Shown here one piece after another: positions 33,255 to 43,345 of a DNA stretch of 64,000 nucleotides. Each line of letters starts with the position of its first letter. The stretch's first letter is position 1. This stretch comes from Lentinus brumalis (Eukaryota; Basidiomycota; Agaricomycetes; Polyporales; Polyporaceae). The stretch is from positions 372,001 through 436,000 of the forward strand of contig MARA01000031.1 of assembly GCA_001792895.1 (NCBI GenBank), given 5' to 3'. The notes under the pieces are model-generated. The model was given only the letters and a program-made list of their open reading frames with translations. It was not told where the DNA came from and made no database searches. The translations under genes and the position numbers were made by a program.

Positions 33255-33446
33255 ACCTCTCGACTCTCGACTCTCGACTCCCGAGCGGCCGTGTCCCGTG
33301 TCCCGTGTCCCGGTGTGAACGTGAACGTCCGAGTCGCCTGGGGTCCAACGTGTGCTAGTGTGGCTCGTAGAGTCGTAGAGTCGTGCTAGTACGTGAGCTT
33401 GCTCAGGCTGTCGACCCGTCACCCGTCACCCGTCACCCGTCACCCC
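33255..33446. repeat. Cluster of 7-bp minisatellites
   Basis: Three adjacent short arrays: CTCTCGA (about three copies near 33257-33280), GTGTCCC (about three copies near 33291-33312) and CGTCACC (about four copies near 33416-33445). Confidence 0.8.
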
Positions 33447-35126
33447 GGGGATGTTTGTCTGAGAGCTCGCCACCTGGGTCCTGGACTCTGGACTGCCGGA
33501 TCCGGAGGGCCGTCACCCGTATCCGCGCGAGGCCCTCAGGCTTGGTGGTGCACACTGCATGGCGCCCTCGTGAGTCGTGAGTCGTGAGTCGGAGTCGTCA
33601 GGCTACGTTTCACATTTCAAGTTCGCAGTCGTGGAGCGAGGCGATGCGGAGTACTTACACTGTACTGCTAGTGGGCTCGGTCCCCGTTCCCGTTCCCGGG
33701 CCAGCGGGAGTGACATGTAGAGTACTACTTACTTACTCGCGCCTTGCCGTACCGCCATGATTTGCATATTGCATATTGCACGAGCTTCTTGAGGGTGAGG
33801 TCTGAGGTCTGGTCCTACTACTTATCTACATGGTAACAGAGCGCTGCAAAGAACAGAGCGCTGCAAAGAGATAAAGAGATGCATAAGCGGTATGACCGTT
33901 TCACTGAGTTGTAACTTGTCTCTCCCGAAAAATGCAGTTCATACTCATCTTTTGAACGGTCCTGCCAGCCAAGTGGCAAGGAACCTCGAACGAAATGCGA
34001 GTATGTACTAGTATGCTGACAGCTTCGCGCGTAATGGCCGTCCTCCGAGTCCGAGTCCGAGTCTGCCACCGAAGGTATAAGTAACAGGTTGAAACGTTAA
34101 CGCACCGGGAGACTCCTCAGATCTGGCAGGCTGCAGGCTGCACGATGTATCATGTCACCGCGACGTGCGGCGAGTCGACGACGGTCCTGCGACACCGTAA
34201 TGGCTGGCCATGTGTCTCATTATACTTACATGGTGTAGTGATTGAAAGACACGCACCGTACACAGCGACGGTATGCGTAGCGCTGTCGACGTACCAGGAG
34301 AAACCTGAAGAGCGGCGGCTGTGCGCAGCGCTGGCACTTCCTGCAGCCTGCAGACATGCACGCAAGATGTGCCATGCACCAGTACTAGTAGCGATTCTCG
34401 TTGACATGGGCAGGCCGAACGTGCCGCCCGAGAGCAATGCATGATGATGATATGTCCATTTGCCACGGTGAGCGGGCCCGGGAATATGACCGAGGATCTG
34501 TTGATGGCCAATTCGAATTCGCTATAACGACGAGGCGGCGGCGATGTGGGACGTGCGACGAAGCGTGTACATAGCCAGGTGGCAGGCCGCCGCGGAGGAA
34601 GCTTGGCAGGAGGTGCATAGCCACGCGTGGCTTGCGTGGCCGTCTCCGGGTCAGGCGCGGTGAACAAGGGACGATCGAGACTCGGATCTGGGCCGCGTCC
34701 CTGAATGAAACCACACGTAAGCACGTATCTCGATCCCGGAGGTAGATATGCAAGCGATGACGTGGGCGCTCCGAGTGCTGCAGCGCAGGATGAGGAGGGG
34801 CGAGTGCAGCGAGCGAGGGGGGCGGAGCGGGGCGGCGGACGGGTCGAACACTACGGCTGCCATATACGGGCAGCGTCGGGATGCTGCGGAGGGATAACGC
34901 GCACCTAGATGGAGCTTCGCTGCGGAGAATTTGATGGGCGATTGCATACTCCATGGGCGTCGGAGGTGGCAGCCCGGCGTCCATCGACTGCACAGGTACT
35001 TACTTACATAGACCCCGACCCTCTCGCCGTCTCTCCATCTCCTGCCACTCTCTGCTGCCAGCTGCTGCCTGCTGCCTGCTGCCCACCTTTCCACCAGCCC
35101 GCGACGACACCGGCCCGAACGCGGCG

Positions 35127-38100
35127 ATGGCGATCAAGCTGACGACCACAAGCCGCTACGTGCTCCTGGTCGTCGTCATCATCGTCAGTCGCTCTCCCTT
35201 GGCATCCGCGCAGCCCCTCATCGCATCCGCAGATCGGCCTCCACTCCATCCTCAGCTTCACCCACGAAGACTACGGCCGCGCGACCTCCTTCAAGAACCT
35301 CGCCTCCCAGCTCACCTGGAGCTCTGCCTCGGGCGAAGCAGTCCCCGACGAGTACTATGTCCTCGACTCAGACGCCACACACCCCGACTCCCTCCTTAGC
35401 CGACGCGCGAATGCCACCATCCTCATGCTCGCCCGCAACTCCGACGTCGACAATGCAGTACGGAGCGCGCGCAGGCTGGAGGACAGGTTCAACAAGAAGT
35501 TTGGGTACCCGTGGCTGTTTCTGAACGAGGAGCCGTTCTCGGAGGAATTCAAGACGTGAGTGTTTGTGCCTTTCCCACTCCTCTCTCCGTCTCTTCCTCC
35601 GCGGAGCCGTTGCGTTCTTCCCCCGTTCATGATCCAAGAGTGGCCTCTATGCACACGTATTGCACCCGCACTCTATCGCCACGGCGTCGGGCTGTCGACC
35701 TATCATCCTTCCGGCACAGCTCGTACGCCCTGCACACGATTCTTCCATCGAGATCTTGTGTGTATGCGCGCGGGAGGCCTATGAAGCCAACGAGCATGCG
35801 TTATGCCGTCACCCTGCGGCTCGCAAGTACACTCTGCTTTTCCCACTCTTCTCTCCGTCTTTCACATCGCGGAGCCGTCGCGTTCTTCCCTCGTTCATAG
35901 CTCAAGAGAGGACTCCATGCACTCGTATTGCGCCTGCACTCTATCGCCACGGCGTCGGGGTGTCGATCTATCATCCTTCCGGCGCAGCTCGTACGCCTTG
36001 CACACGACTCTCTGATCGAGATCTTGTGTGTATGCGCCCGGGAGGCCTGTGAAGCGAACGAGCATATGTCATGCTGTCACCTGGTATACTCTCTGTTCCT
36101 ATTCCACTCCTCTCGCCGTCTGTGCCTTCGCGGAGCCATCGCGTTCTTCCCTCGTTGCAGTCTAAGAGAGGACACCATGCCCACGTATTGCACCCGCAAT
36201 CCTATGGAGGCATCCCGGTGTTTTGGAAGGGACAAAAGGCATGCCAATGAGCGAAATGTCGCCGCGCGAGGTTACCTTTCGGCCAGGTTTCAGGCTGAAA
36301 GGAAACCTTTCGGGCCGATCGCGCTCTCAAATGAGACGAAGGGTATCATTGCGCGGCCTAAATCTCTCGCCTTTTCGCCCGTCCGAAACGCGGGTCTGCC
36401 TGCCGTGCCTGGCGTTGAGCCGTCGACCAAACATTATGGCGCAGCTCGTACGCCCTGGAAACGATTCTGTGATCCAGATCTCGTGTGTTTCGCGTGGGAC
36501 TCCTGTGAAGTGCGTTATGCCGTCACCTTGCAGCACGCAAGTACACTCTGCTTTTCCCACTCCTCCCTCTGTCTCTTCCTTCGCGGAGCCGTCGCGTTCT
36601 GCCCTCGTTCATAGCTCAAGAGAGGCACCCGCATCCGCGTCCCGTCTACACGTCTGTCGCTGCGTCCTGACTCGGGAGCAGTCGTCGACGGCATGTCGAT
36701 GCGTAGCCATGCCATCCTCTGCAGATCCCACTCTCGTCCCTGGCGCGCTGCCCGCGCATTTGTAGATGATTCTGCGCAGCTGTGATGCACTCTCGGCACT
36801 GCAGCATCGCACAGTCCAGGGCGCTGGATATGAGCACGTATAGCGCGCAGACTCTGTTCGGGATCTGGTCCGTGCGAGCCGATCCGGGAGTCTTCCCCGA
36901 GCCGTCGTACTCGATAGGCGGAGGAGTGACGAGCATTGCGCCTCGTCTCTGTCTCTCACCAAGGCGTGGTGTCTCCGCGAGGCGTCACGGCATGTCAGGA
37001 GGGTCGGTCTGAGCAGTCCGTGTAAGGCGTGGGCGGCGGGGTGGCAGCGTTATTGCAGTCGCCGACGCGCGACGTAGGGCAGGTATCAGGAAATGCAGCG
37101 GCATGATCGACACCCGCTGTGTCTCTCCCACTCCGCCGCCCGGTCTCTTCCTTCGCGGGGCCGTCGCGTTCTGCCCTCGTTTGTTGTGCAAGAGAGGCTT
37201 CTTTCCACACCTGCTGCACCCGAGTCCCGTCTACACGTCCGCCGCTGCGCCCACATTCGGCTCTGCAGATATCCCCCTTCGTCCCTGGTGCACAGCTCGC
37301 CTGCAACTGTGAAGCACTGTTGTAGGCACTGCAGCATCGCACAGTCCCCGGCGCTGTTCCTGGGTACGCATTACGCGCACATTGTCCTCGTGATAGTCTG
37401 CTGGGGAGCTGCATCCCGCAGTCCTCGTCAGGGCCGTCCCGATCAAGCGTGAGCAGTCGGTGATGAGCATTGGTTCTCCGAACCGAAGTCAGTGACTTGC
37501 TTGGGCAGCACAAGGCTTCCGCCGCATCCAGCAGCCCGTGCACATTCTCGCTTGGACCGTGACAGGTGATTGGGATATGGTGTGTGCACCCGTGTGAACC
37601 GCATCCCGAAGCGATAGTTGTACTCGACCGGGCGAAGGGACGTATCTGAACGACTAGCATTGCCCGCATTCTAGTGCATTGCTCCGTCTGTCTCTCACAT
37701 CGCATCGCGGTCTTCCTCGCCCTTTTCTATTATTTACCGTCTCGTCACCTCCCCTCGATTGGTGGAAAATCAGGTTCCCCCAGCTTCAGCAGCTTACTGC
37801 AGTCCGGGGCCTCTTCCGTCCGAGAGCTCCCTCACCACTGCGGACAGCCCACAAATCATATTGCGGCTTTCCGGGTGCGTGAGGAAGTGGCTTAACGGTC
37901 TATCTATGGCGACTAGGCCAAATGATACTTTAGGGCGTTCATTCCTTGAAATGTCTCCCGTTGATGTCGCTCAACGCGCTGGCCTGTCTTCGTTCCGGCA
38001 GCGGTATCGGGCAGAGGTGGCTTGTCGCCCGGTTCTTCGAGGCGCGAGCGAGCGCACGTCGATACACCGCCGGTTGGAGGACACGCTAGCAGAGCTCGGC

Positions 38101-39681
38101 CGTTCGCCCATCGCGTCGCGCCTTTCGTCTGCTTGGTGAGGGGAACGGCTCGCGGGACGTGTTGTGTATCTGCAGGAGAGGTGACGACAAGTACACTCTC
38201 TTTGCCTCTTCCATATCGTCGCCAATCACCGTTGCGGGCGGTACGACGACCGGCCTTCCTTCGTGGAGGCTCCGCGTGCGTCCACGAGAGCACCCTGTAC
38301 CGCGGCTCTATACGCTCGCCCTTGACTGCATCGCAAGCAGTACTTGCTAGTACGGTGGCAAGATGTCAACGCCAGAGGCGTCCTGCTGGAGTCACCTCCA
38401 AGAGGACTGCGAGGCTGGCACGGGGCTACGCCGTGCGTAGGTCCGTGGTCGTTGATAGGGTGCGACGCGCTCGCTCAGTCTGCACGGAGGATATCGCCAC
38501 GTGGAGTTGGACTTTCGCTTCCATGTCTATCCTCGCACACCCCCTCGCGTTCCATGACCGTTCAAACATGTAGCAGACTTCACTGACGTCCCTTCCCTCC
38601 CGACAGACGCGTAAGCAACGTGATCAACGGCGAGGTCACCTTCGGGCTCGTCCCGCGCGAGCACTGGTACCAGCCGGACTGGATCAACGAGACGCTCGCG
38701 ACCGCGGGCCGCGAGAAGATGGTCGCGGACAACATCATCTACGGCGGGAGCGTGAGCTACCGCAACATGTGCAGGTTCAACTCCGGGGTGCGTCGCCTGC
38801 GTCCTACACACTGGGGGAGACCGAGGCTGACGCACGCGCACGCAGTTCTTCTACAGACACCCGCTGCTGCAGCAGTACAAGTGGTACTGGCGCGTCGAGC
38901 CGGACGTGCACTTCCACTGCGACATCGACTTTGACCCGTTCCTGTTCATGGAGGACCACAACAAGACCTACGGTGCGTCGCCTCCCCCGCTCCCCTGTGT
39001 GCAAGGGAGTTCTGCGCTGACACGCACGCGGACAGCGTTCACGATCACGATGTACGAGTTCGGGGCGACGATCCCGACGCTGTGGGACAGCGTGAAGGAG
39101 TTCGTGAAGGAGCACCCGCAGTACGTCGCGCCGAACAACGCGGTAGGGTACATGTCCGAGGACGGCGGGAACACGTACAACAACTGCCACTGTGCGTCTC
39201 CCTTTGATTTTGTTTGGCGTGACGAGCTGACGGTGCCGGCACGCAGTCTGGAGCAACTTCGAGATCGCGGACATGGACTTCTGGCGGAGCGAGGCGTACA
39301 CGAAGTTCTTCGAGCACTTGGACAAGAAGGGCGGGTTCTACTACGAGGTGCGTCCGTCCCGTCCCTTTTTCCCATCACTGTGCTAACGCGAAACCTCCAC
39401 TGGCAGCGCTGGGGCGACGCGCCGGTACACAGCATCGCGGCCGCCCTCTTCCAAAACAAAGAGAAGATTCACTTCTTCGACGAGATCGGGTACGAGCACA
39501 ACCCGTACACGCACTGCCCCAAGGGCGAGGGCGCGTGGGCGCGGGGCAAGTGCGGGTGCGATCCGAAGCGCAGTTTCGGTGCGTCTCCTCCCGTGTCCCC
39601 TGCCATGTCAAAGTGCTGACTTCAGGAGCAGACTACGACGGGTATTCGTGCATGCGGCAGTGGGACCGCATCTGGCAGTGA
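35127..39681 (+). CDS. GT15 (KRE2/MNT1-type) alpha-1,2-mannosyltransferase, copy 1
   Basis: Eight exons: 35127-35183, 35233-35555, 38607-38787, 38846-38972, 39036-39191, 39247-39347, 39407-39578, 39626-39681; 390 residues. GT15 enzymes move mannose from GDP-mannose to O- and N-linked glycans in the Golgi lumen, using Mn2+. After splicing, residues 10-28 form a single membrane anchor (RYVLLVVVIIIGLHSILSF) with a short cytoplasmic tail: type II topology. Family motifs present: EPDVHFHCDIDFDPF, then YNNCH-FWSNFEIADMDFWR, whose Glu is the proposed catalytic residue in yeast Kre2, and HFFDEIGYEHNPYTHCPKG. Length is near that of family members. Introns are 47-63 nt except intron 2, which is 3,051 nt. 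The start is the first ATG before the anchor. All key residues are intact, so an active enzyme is expected. Confidence 0.88.
36203..36426. other. Unique insert inside the repeat array of unit 1
   Basis: About 220 bp starting near TGGAGGCATCCCGGTG and ending near CGTCGACCAAACATT interrupt one repeat and are missing from units 2 and 3. It contains imperfect inverted segments around CCTTTCGGCC and GGAAACCTTTCGGGCC. No coding signal; a small non-autonomous element is possible. Confidence 0.4.
37045..37110 (-). other. Inverted fragment matching the SLD3 start region
   Basis: Read on the minus strand from 37110, ATCATGCCGCTGCATTTCCT and the following GATACCTGCCCTAC match the SLD3 start region at 18353-18386 with two differences (ATCATGCCACTGCATTTTCT). 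Similarity weakens but continues for another 20-30 bp. Unit 2 keeps only the distal part (about 49480-49520, joined to other sequence after CTGCCCTAC). Confidence 0.7.
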
Positions 39682-40359
39682 GCTTGCAGACGCCGGCGGT
39701 GAGTAGCCTCGTGGCGCGTGGCGGGTATCTGCGCGGCGGGCGAAATCTCTCCGATGGACCGTCTGACTCTGTACGCCTGCTGTGGCTCATATCCTCTGTG
39801 ACTGTACGCCCGCTGTGGCTCATTCCCTCTGTGGCTCATATCCTCCGTCCCTCCTTGCTGTATCTCTCAATGATGTATCTATACCTTGTATGTCTCTCGC
39901 TGAGTGCTGGCACGCTCGTCTCGCTCTCGTACATGTAGTAGACAGCCAATATATTTCGTTCGCTACAAGGGACACGCAGATACAACTGCCCCTGCAAACC
40001 ACATAGAACACGTCGCTCGCACGGGCGCCTATTCGCACAGCACTTGGCCGCCGCGGCGTGCGTCGCCTGCTTGTCTCCTACCACCACCATCGCGCTGCCT
40101 CCCTGCTCTCGGACTCACCGGCTCGTACTCCGGGATACTGGCGACTTCAAGCGCGACGTCTGGGTGCACTGGCGCGATGGAGCGACTTGATTCCAGGACA
40201 TACATACAGGTAAGTCGCCTGCCTGCTGCCAAAACTCGATGAGTATGCGCCGCGATAGCTAAGCGGTGAGATAGGTGCGGACTTGCAGGGCGAGTGCGCG
40301 GGCTGACGCTTCCACGCCGTCATGGCACTGGGAATAGAGAGTGAGCCATAGGCGTGTGT
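39682..40359. other. 3' flank of mannosyltransferase copy 1
   Basis: Probable 3' untranslated region with short repeats of CTGTGGCTCAT near 39780-39840. No gene seen. Confidence 0.4.
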
Positions 40360-41345
40360 GACGTGCCAGGAGAAGACCTCGCTCACCTCGTCGTCTGTTC
40401 TGCCGTCTCAGCATCCGGGAGCAAGACGCGCGAGGCCGGACTACACAGGTTCTGACGTGCCGGGAGAAGACTCGGCACACAGTCGACCTCGAGCCGCAAG
40501 GTATGGCACGACGACTGGAGCAGCAGGTGCGTTAGGACGCGTACCAGCTCCGTGCATGGATCACGCCGTGCTTGACGGGAAGCTGGACTTGTCGCGGCGC
40601 TGGTCGCGGACATCGCGGTGAACGCGCCCGATCTGACCGGCTCGTCTCCTCGGCAGCGACGCCAGCTTCCGGTCAGACACTTCTGGCCTGGACGGACAAG
40701 GAACGGCGAGTTGCCGTCCTGTTCTGACGAGCCCAGGAGGAGAGTTTACTCACCTGGATAGAGAGACGACCCGGAAGACTCGCCGCCGCTCCCGAGACCG
40801 TGCAAGTAAACGGTGCTTCTGGCGACGCCCTGTACAGATGAGGAGGTGAGCTGATGACATACCGGGAGAAGACTTCACTCACCTCGCTCTCTTCAGCCCA
40901 CAGTCGACTTCAAGTCGCAGGGTAGGGCAGTTAGGTCGCGTACCAGCGCCGTGCTTGGGTCACGCCGCGCACGACGAGAAGCTGGACGCATCGCAGCGCC
41001 GGCCGCTTACATCGCGGTGAGCACGTCCGAGCTAGACCAGCTCGCTGTCCTCGGCAGCGACGCGAGCTCCTGACCAAGACTTTCGGCCTGGACAGAGAAG
41101 GAAAGGTGAGTCGACTTGCTGTTCCGACGCTCCCGGGAATGTCATTACTCACCTCGATATGTAGGCGAGAAGGATCCAGGAAGGCTGGACGCAGCGAGGG
41201 TGCCACGCTGACGACGTCGCGCAACCGAACGCTGCTTCTGGCGGCCAGGTATGTCACTGGGAGCGGCCTGTACAGTCCAGGAGGTGGGTCATAACGTGCC
41301 GGGAGAAGACTTACTTACCTCGCCGCGGTCAACTCGAGTCTCGAA
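40360..41345. repeat. Nested ~405-bp tandem repeat, unit 1
   Basis: The string GTGCCGGGAGAAGACT or a close variant occurs near 40360, 40460, 40863 and 41299. CTGGACTTGTCGCGGCGCTG at 40573 is echoed by CTGGACGCATCGCAGCGCCG at 40982, a period of about 405-410 bp. The repeats carry many donor-like strings on both strands (minus TACTCACCT near 40745, 41145; plus AAAGGTGAGT near 41103). No stable reading frame. Confidence 0.65.
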
Positions 41346-42558
41346 CTAGAATCGAAGTCGTCGTTCTGAACGGCTTCCAGAACTCCGTAGCGATCCGGGA
41401 GAGCTTCCAGGCAACGACCGCAACCTGTTACAAGCAAGAGGTGAGTCGTCGCTGATTCTGACGCGTCGGCAGCGCAGTAGAAGTTTACTCACTGAGGTAG
41501 ACAGAAGGGTGCGGAGTGGACGGGCTGACGATGCCATGCGTGCGAACGCTGCAGCCTCTGTGACGGCAATTGGGAGCCCGCCAGCAGTGCATCGCGTCCC
41601 GGATACCCCTGCCATGCCAGGCCGCGGGCGGCACGTCTGCGATTTGCGACGGGCATGGCGGACGCATCTTGCAGATAGGCGAACGCGAGCTGAACGACTC
41701 CATGCAGCGATGTCGGCCTCGAGAAGCCAGACCTGTGTGATATGGGAGTTGTAGATGAGCAACTGCGATGCTGGCTCGTGCAGCTTACTCACCTCGGCAG
41801 CCACACGGCCCGGCAGACGTCCCCACAATGTACAAGGTGCGTACGCGCGAGTGCGGTGGGAGAGTAGAAGGTGCGTGACACAGGAGAACCGAATACGCGA
41901 GAGCTGAGCAGCGTCGTAGCCTCACTACCACGCGGCGGGACTGCGGGCTGAGGACCGTCCGAGTCGCCTCGAGCTCCTCTCGAGGCGAGGGCGGGCATCC
42001 GAAAGGTACACTGGAGGAGATGAGCATGCGGGGGAGGTGGGTGCCGGCGAGTTGCGTGGAGTGCCGATGCCCGACGGTAGGTTGGAGGGACATTGAGCAT
42101 AGCACAGCGGCGGAACAGGGACGGCTACATCCCTGGGTGAGGGTGTGGAACATGCGTACAAGGTTGTTGCACTCACCGACGATGCCGTCGTCGTATAGCT
42201 CGGAGTGTGTCGATCAGGCATGCTGGAGGGTAAGGAGGCGGTCTTGCAGCGTTGTGGTAGGTAGCGTCGACGTCTAATGACACGACTTGAAGAGCTTTTC
42301 GATGGTGGGAGAGGGAGAGGGACAGCCGTGAGACAGCGCACATGAAGCCCGCTGACAACCCGACATTGCGGTCAGATCCTGGGCCGCGGATAACCAACTC
42401 ACCGCCTTCGGCTCGCGGTGAGCGCGTCTGCTTTTGAAGATCGCTTCTTCGTACCACATTCTCGGTGGTGAGCGGCCGCCGACGAAGCCCAGCATTGCAG
42501 TCGTTCGCTCTCCGTTCTGAAGAATGACAAGGTGAGCTTGAAGCAGGTACAGCAGTAG
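41346..42558. other. Non-coding part of unit 1 between the 405-bp repeats and the uncharacterised gene
   Basis: No gene recognised. It continues the splice-site-like pattern (TTTACTCACTGAGG near 41485, TTACTCACCTCGG near 41785). In unit 2 the matching stretch differs by many substitutions and indels. Confidence 0.4.
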
Positions 42559-43345
42559 CTACGAGTGGACATGAGGCTCGATCTCTGCTGCCGTCGCAAC
42601 TCTCCACACGCCCTCAGACCATGCCAGCCATGTATGGTCCTTGTACATCATCGGCAACGGGCCGCGTGAGACTGCTTCTCCACCGTTCTCCGCCTCCTCC
42701 TCCTCGTCAACTGCCTTCGCGCTCTTCGGACCATTCCGCTCATATCGCCGCGGCTGGAGGTTGCCCTCCGAGTCCGTGCAGGGCCGCTGTGTGCCGATGT
42801 CGCACCGCCCGTAGTCCGGCAACGGCGCCGGAAAGAGGACGCCAGGGCAGGCATGCGCAACGTCCTGCTTCGCAGCGGCAAGCTCGTCATCTGAGGCGGG
42901 CGTGAAGTGAAGCTGCCCGGACTCGCAGAGGTCGATGAGGAGCCGGATCTCCTCCGTGGACATGTACTTCGGGTTGCGGAAGACAATCTCCGGCGGCCAC
43001 CCGACGGCCTTCACGTCCAAGCGGAGGAAGACCCGCTGCTGGAAACTGACGGCGGTCCAGGCCATCTTGGCGTCAAGGAACCCCGTCTCGTAAGCTGTGC
43101 CTGCCGTCAGTACAAGTACATTGAAGCCTGACAGGCACACGTAACCACAGGACGGACTGACCGAGCATGCCGTCAAAGAGAGCACGGAGATAACCCTTCT
43201 CTTTGCCCCATGCTGTGGCATACGAGGACTTGGGGAGCTGGACGTTGTATGGGTGAACGAGCGCAGCATGCATAGAGCAGCGTGAGAGCAGGTTCGTAAC
43301 TGCCCGAGTGCCGGTGTGTGGGCGGAGATGCATATTGGGTGACAT
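42559..43345 (-). CDS. Uncharacterised two-exon protein, copy 1
   Basis: Exons 43345-43162 and 43100-42559, joined over a 61-nt intron (donor GTCAGT, acceptor GACGGCAG), give 241 residues. I do not recognise the family. Visible features: YATAWGKEKGYLRALFDGML leading over the junction into GTAYETGFLDAKMAWTAVSF, then VFLRLDVKAVGWPPEIVFRN, an acidic DEEEEAENGGEA stretch, and a C-terminal HTWLAWSEGVWR. No signal peptide or membrane segment is seen. Copy 2 at 54.7-54.0 kb has the same exon sizes (184 and 542 nt) with scattered replacements and no frame break, which argues that it is a real protein gene. The start could also be the second in-frame ATG (MHAALVHP). Confidence 0.6.

Larger units (their letters stand above)
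32377..34856. other. Gene-free, repeat-rich spacer
   Basis: No gene supported in about 2.5 kb. It contains simple repeats listed separately and marks the change from single-copy DNA to the segmental duplication. The many short frames overlap on both strands and lack domains. Confidence 0.5.
35556..38606 (+). repeat. Intron 2 of mannosyltransferase copy 1, filled with ~260-bp repeats
   Basis: Anchors of the type CGCGGAGCCGTCGCGTTCTT recur near 35601, 35869, 36130, 36583 and 37154, embedded in units that also share CTCTATCGCCACGGCGTCGG and GTACACTCTGCTTTTCCCAC. Regular spacing of 261-268 bp holds for the first three; later ones are separated by extra insertions. The intron also has unique sequence after 37.47 kb. 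GTGAGT and CCGACAG mark its ends. Confidence 0.75.

Noticed and set aside
39045..39317. Minus-strand frames opposite the mannosyltransferase exons, repeated in all units
   Set aside because: Identical in all copies only because the sense strand is; they run across sense introns and have no domain.
40245..40280. tRNA D-arm-like string ATAGCTAAGCGGT
   Set aside because: Resembles an internal A box, but no B box or cloverleaf follows within 100 bp.
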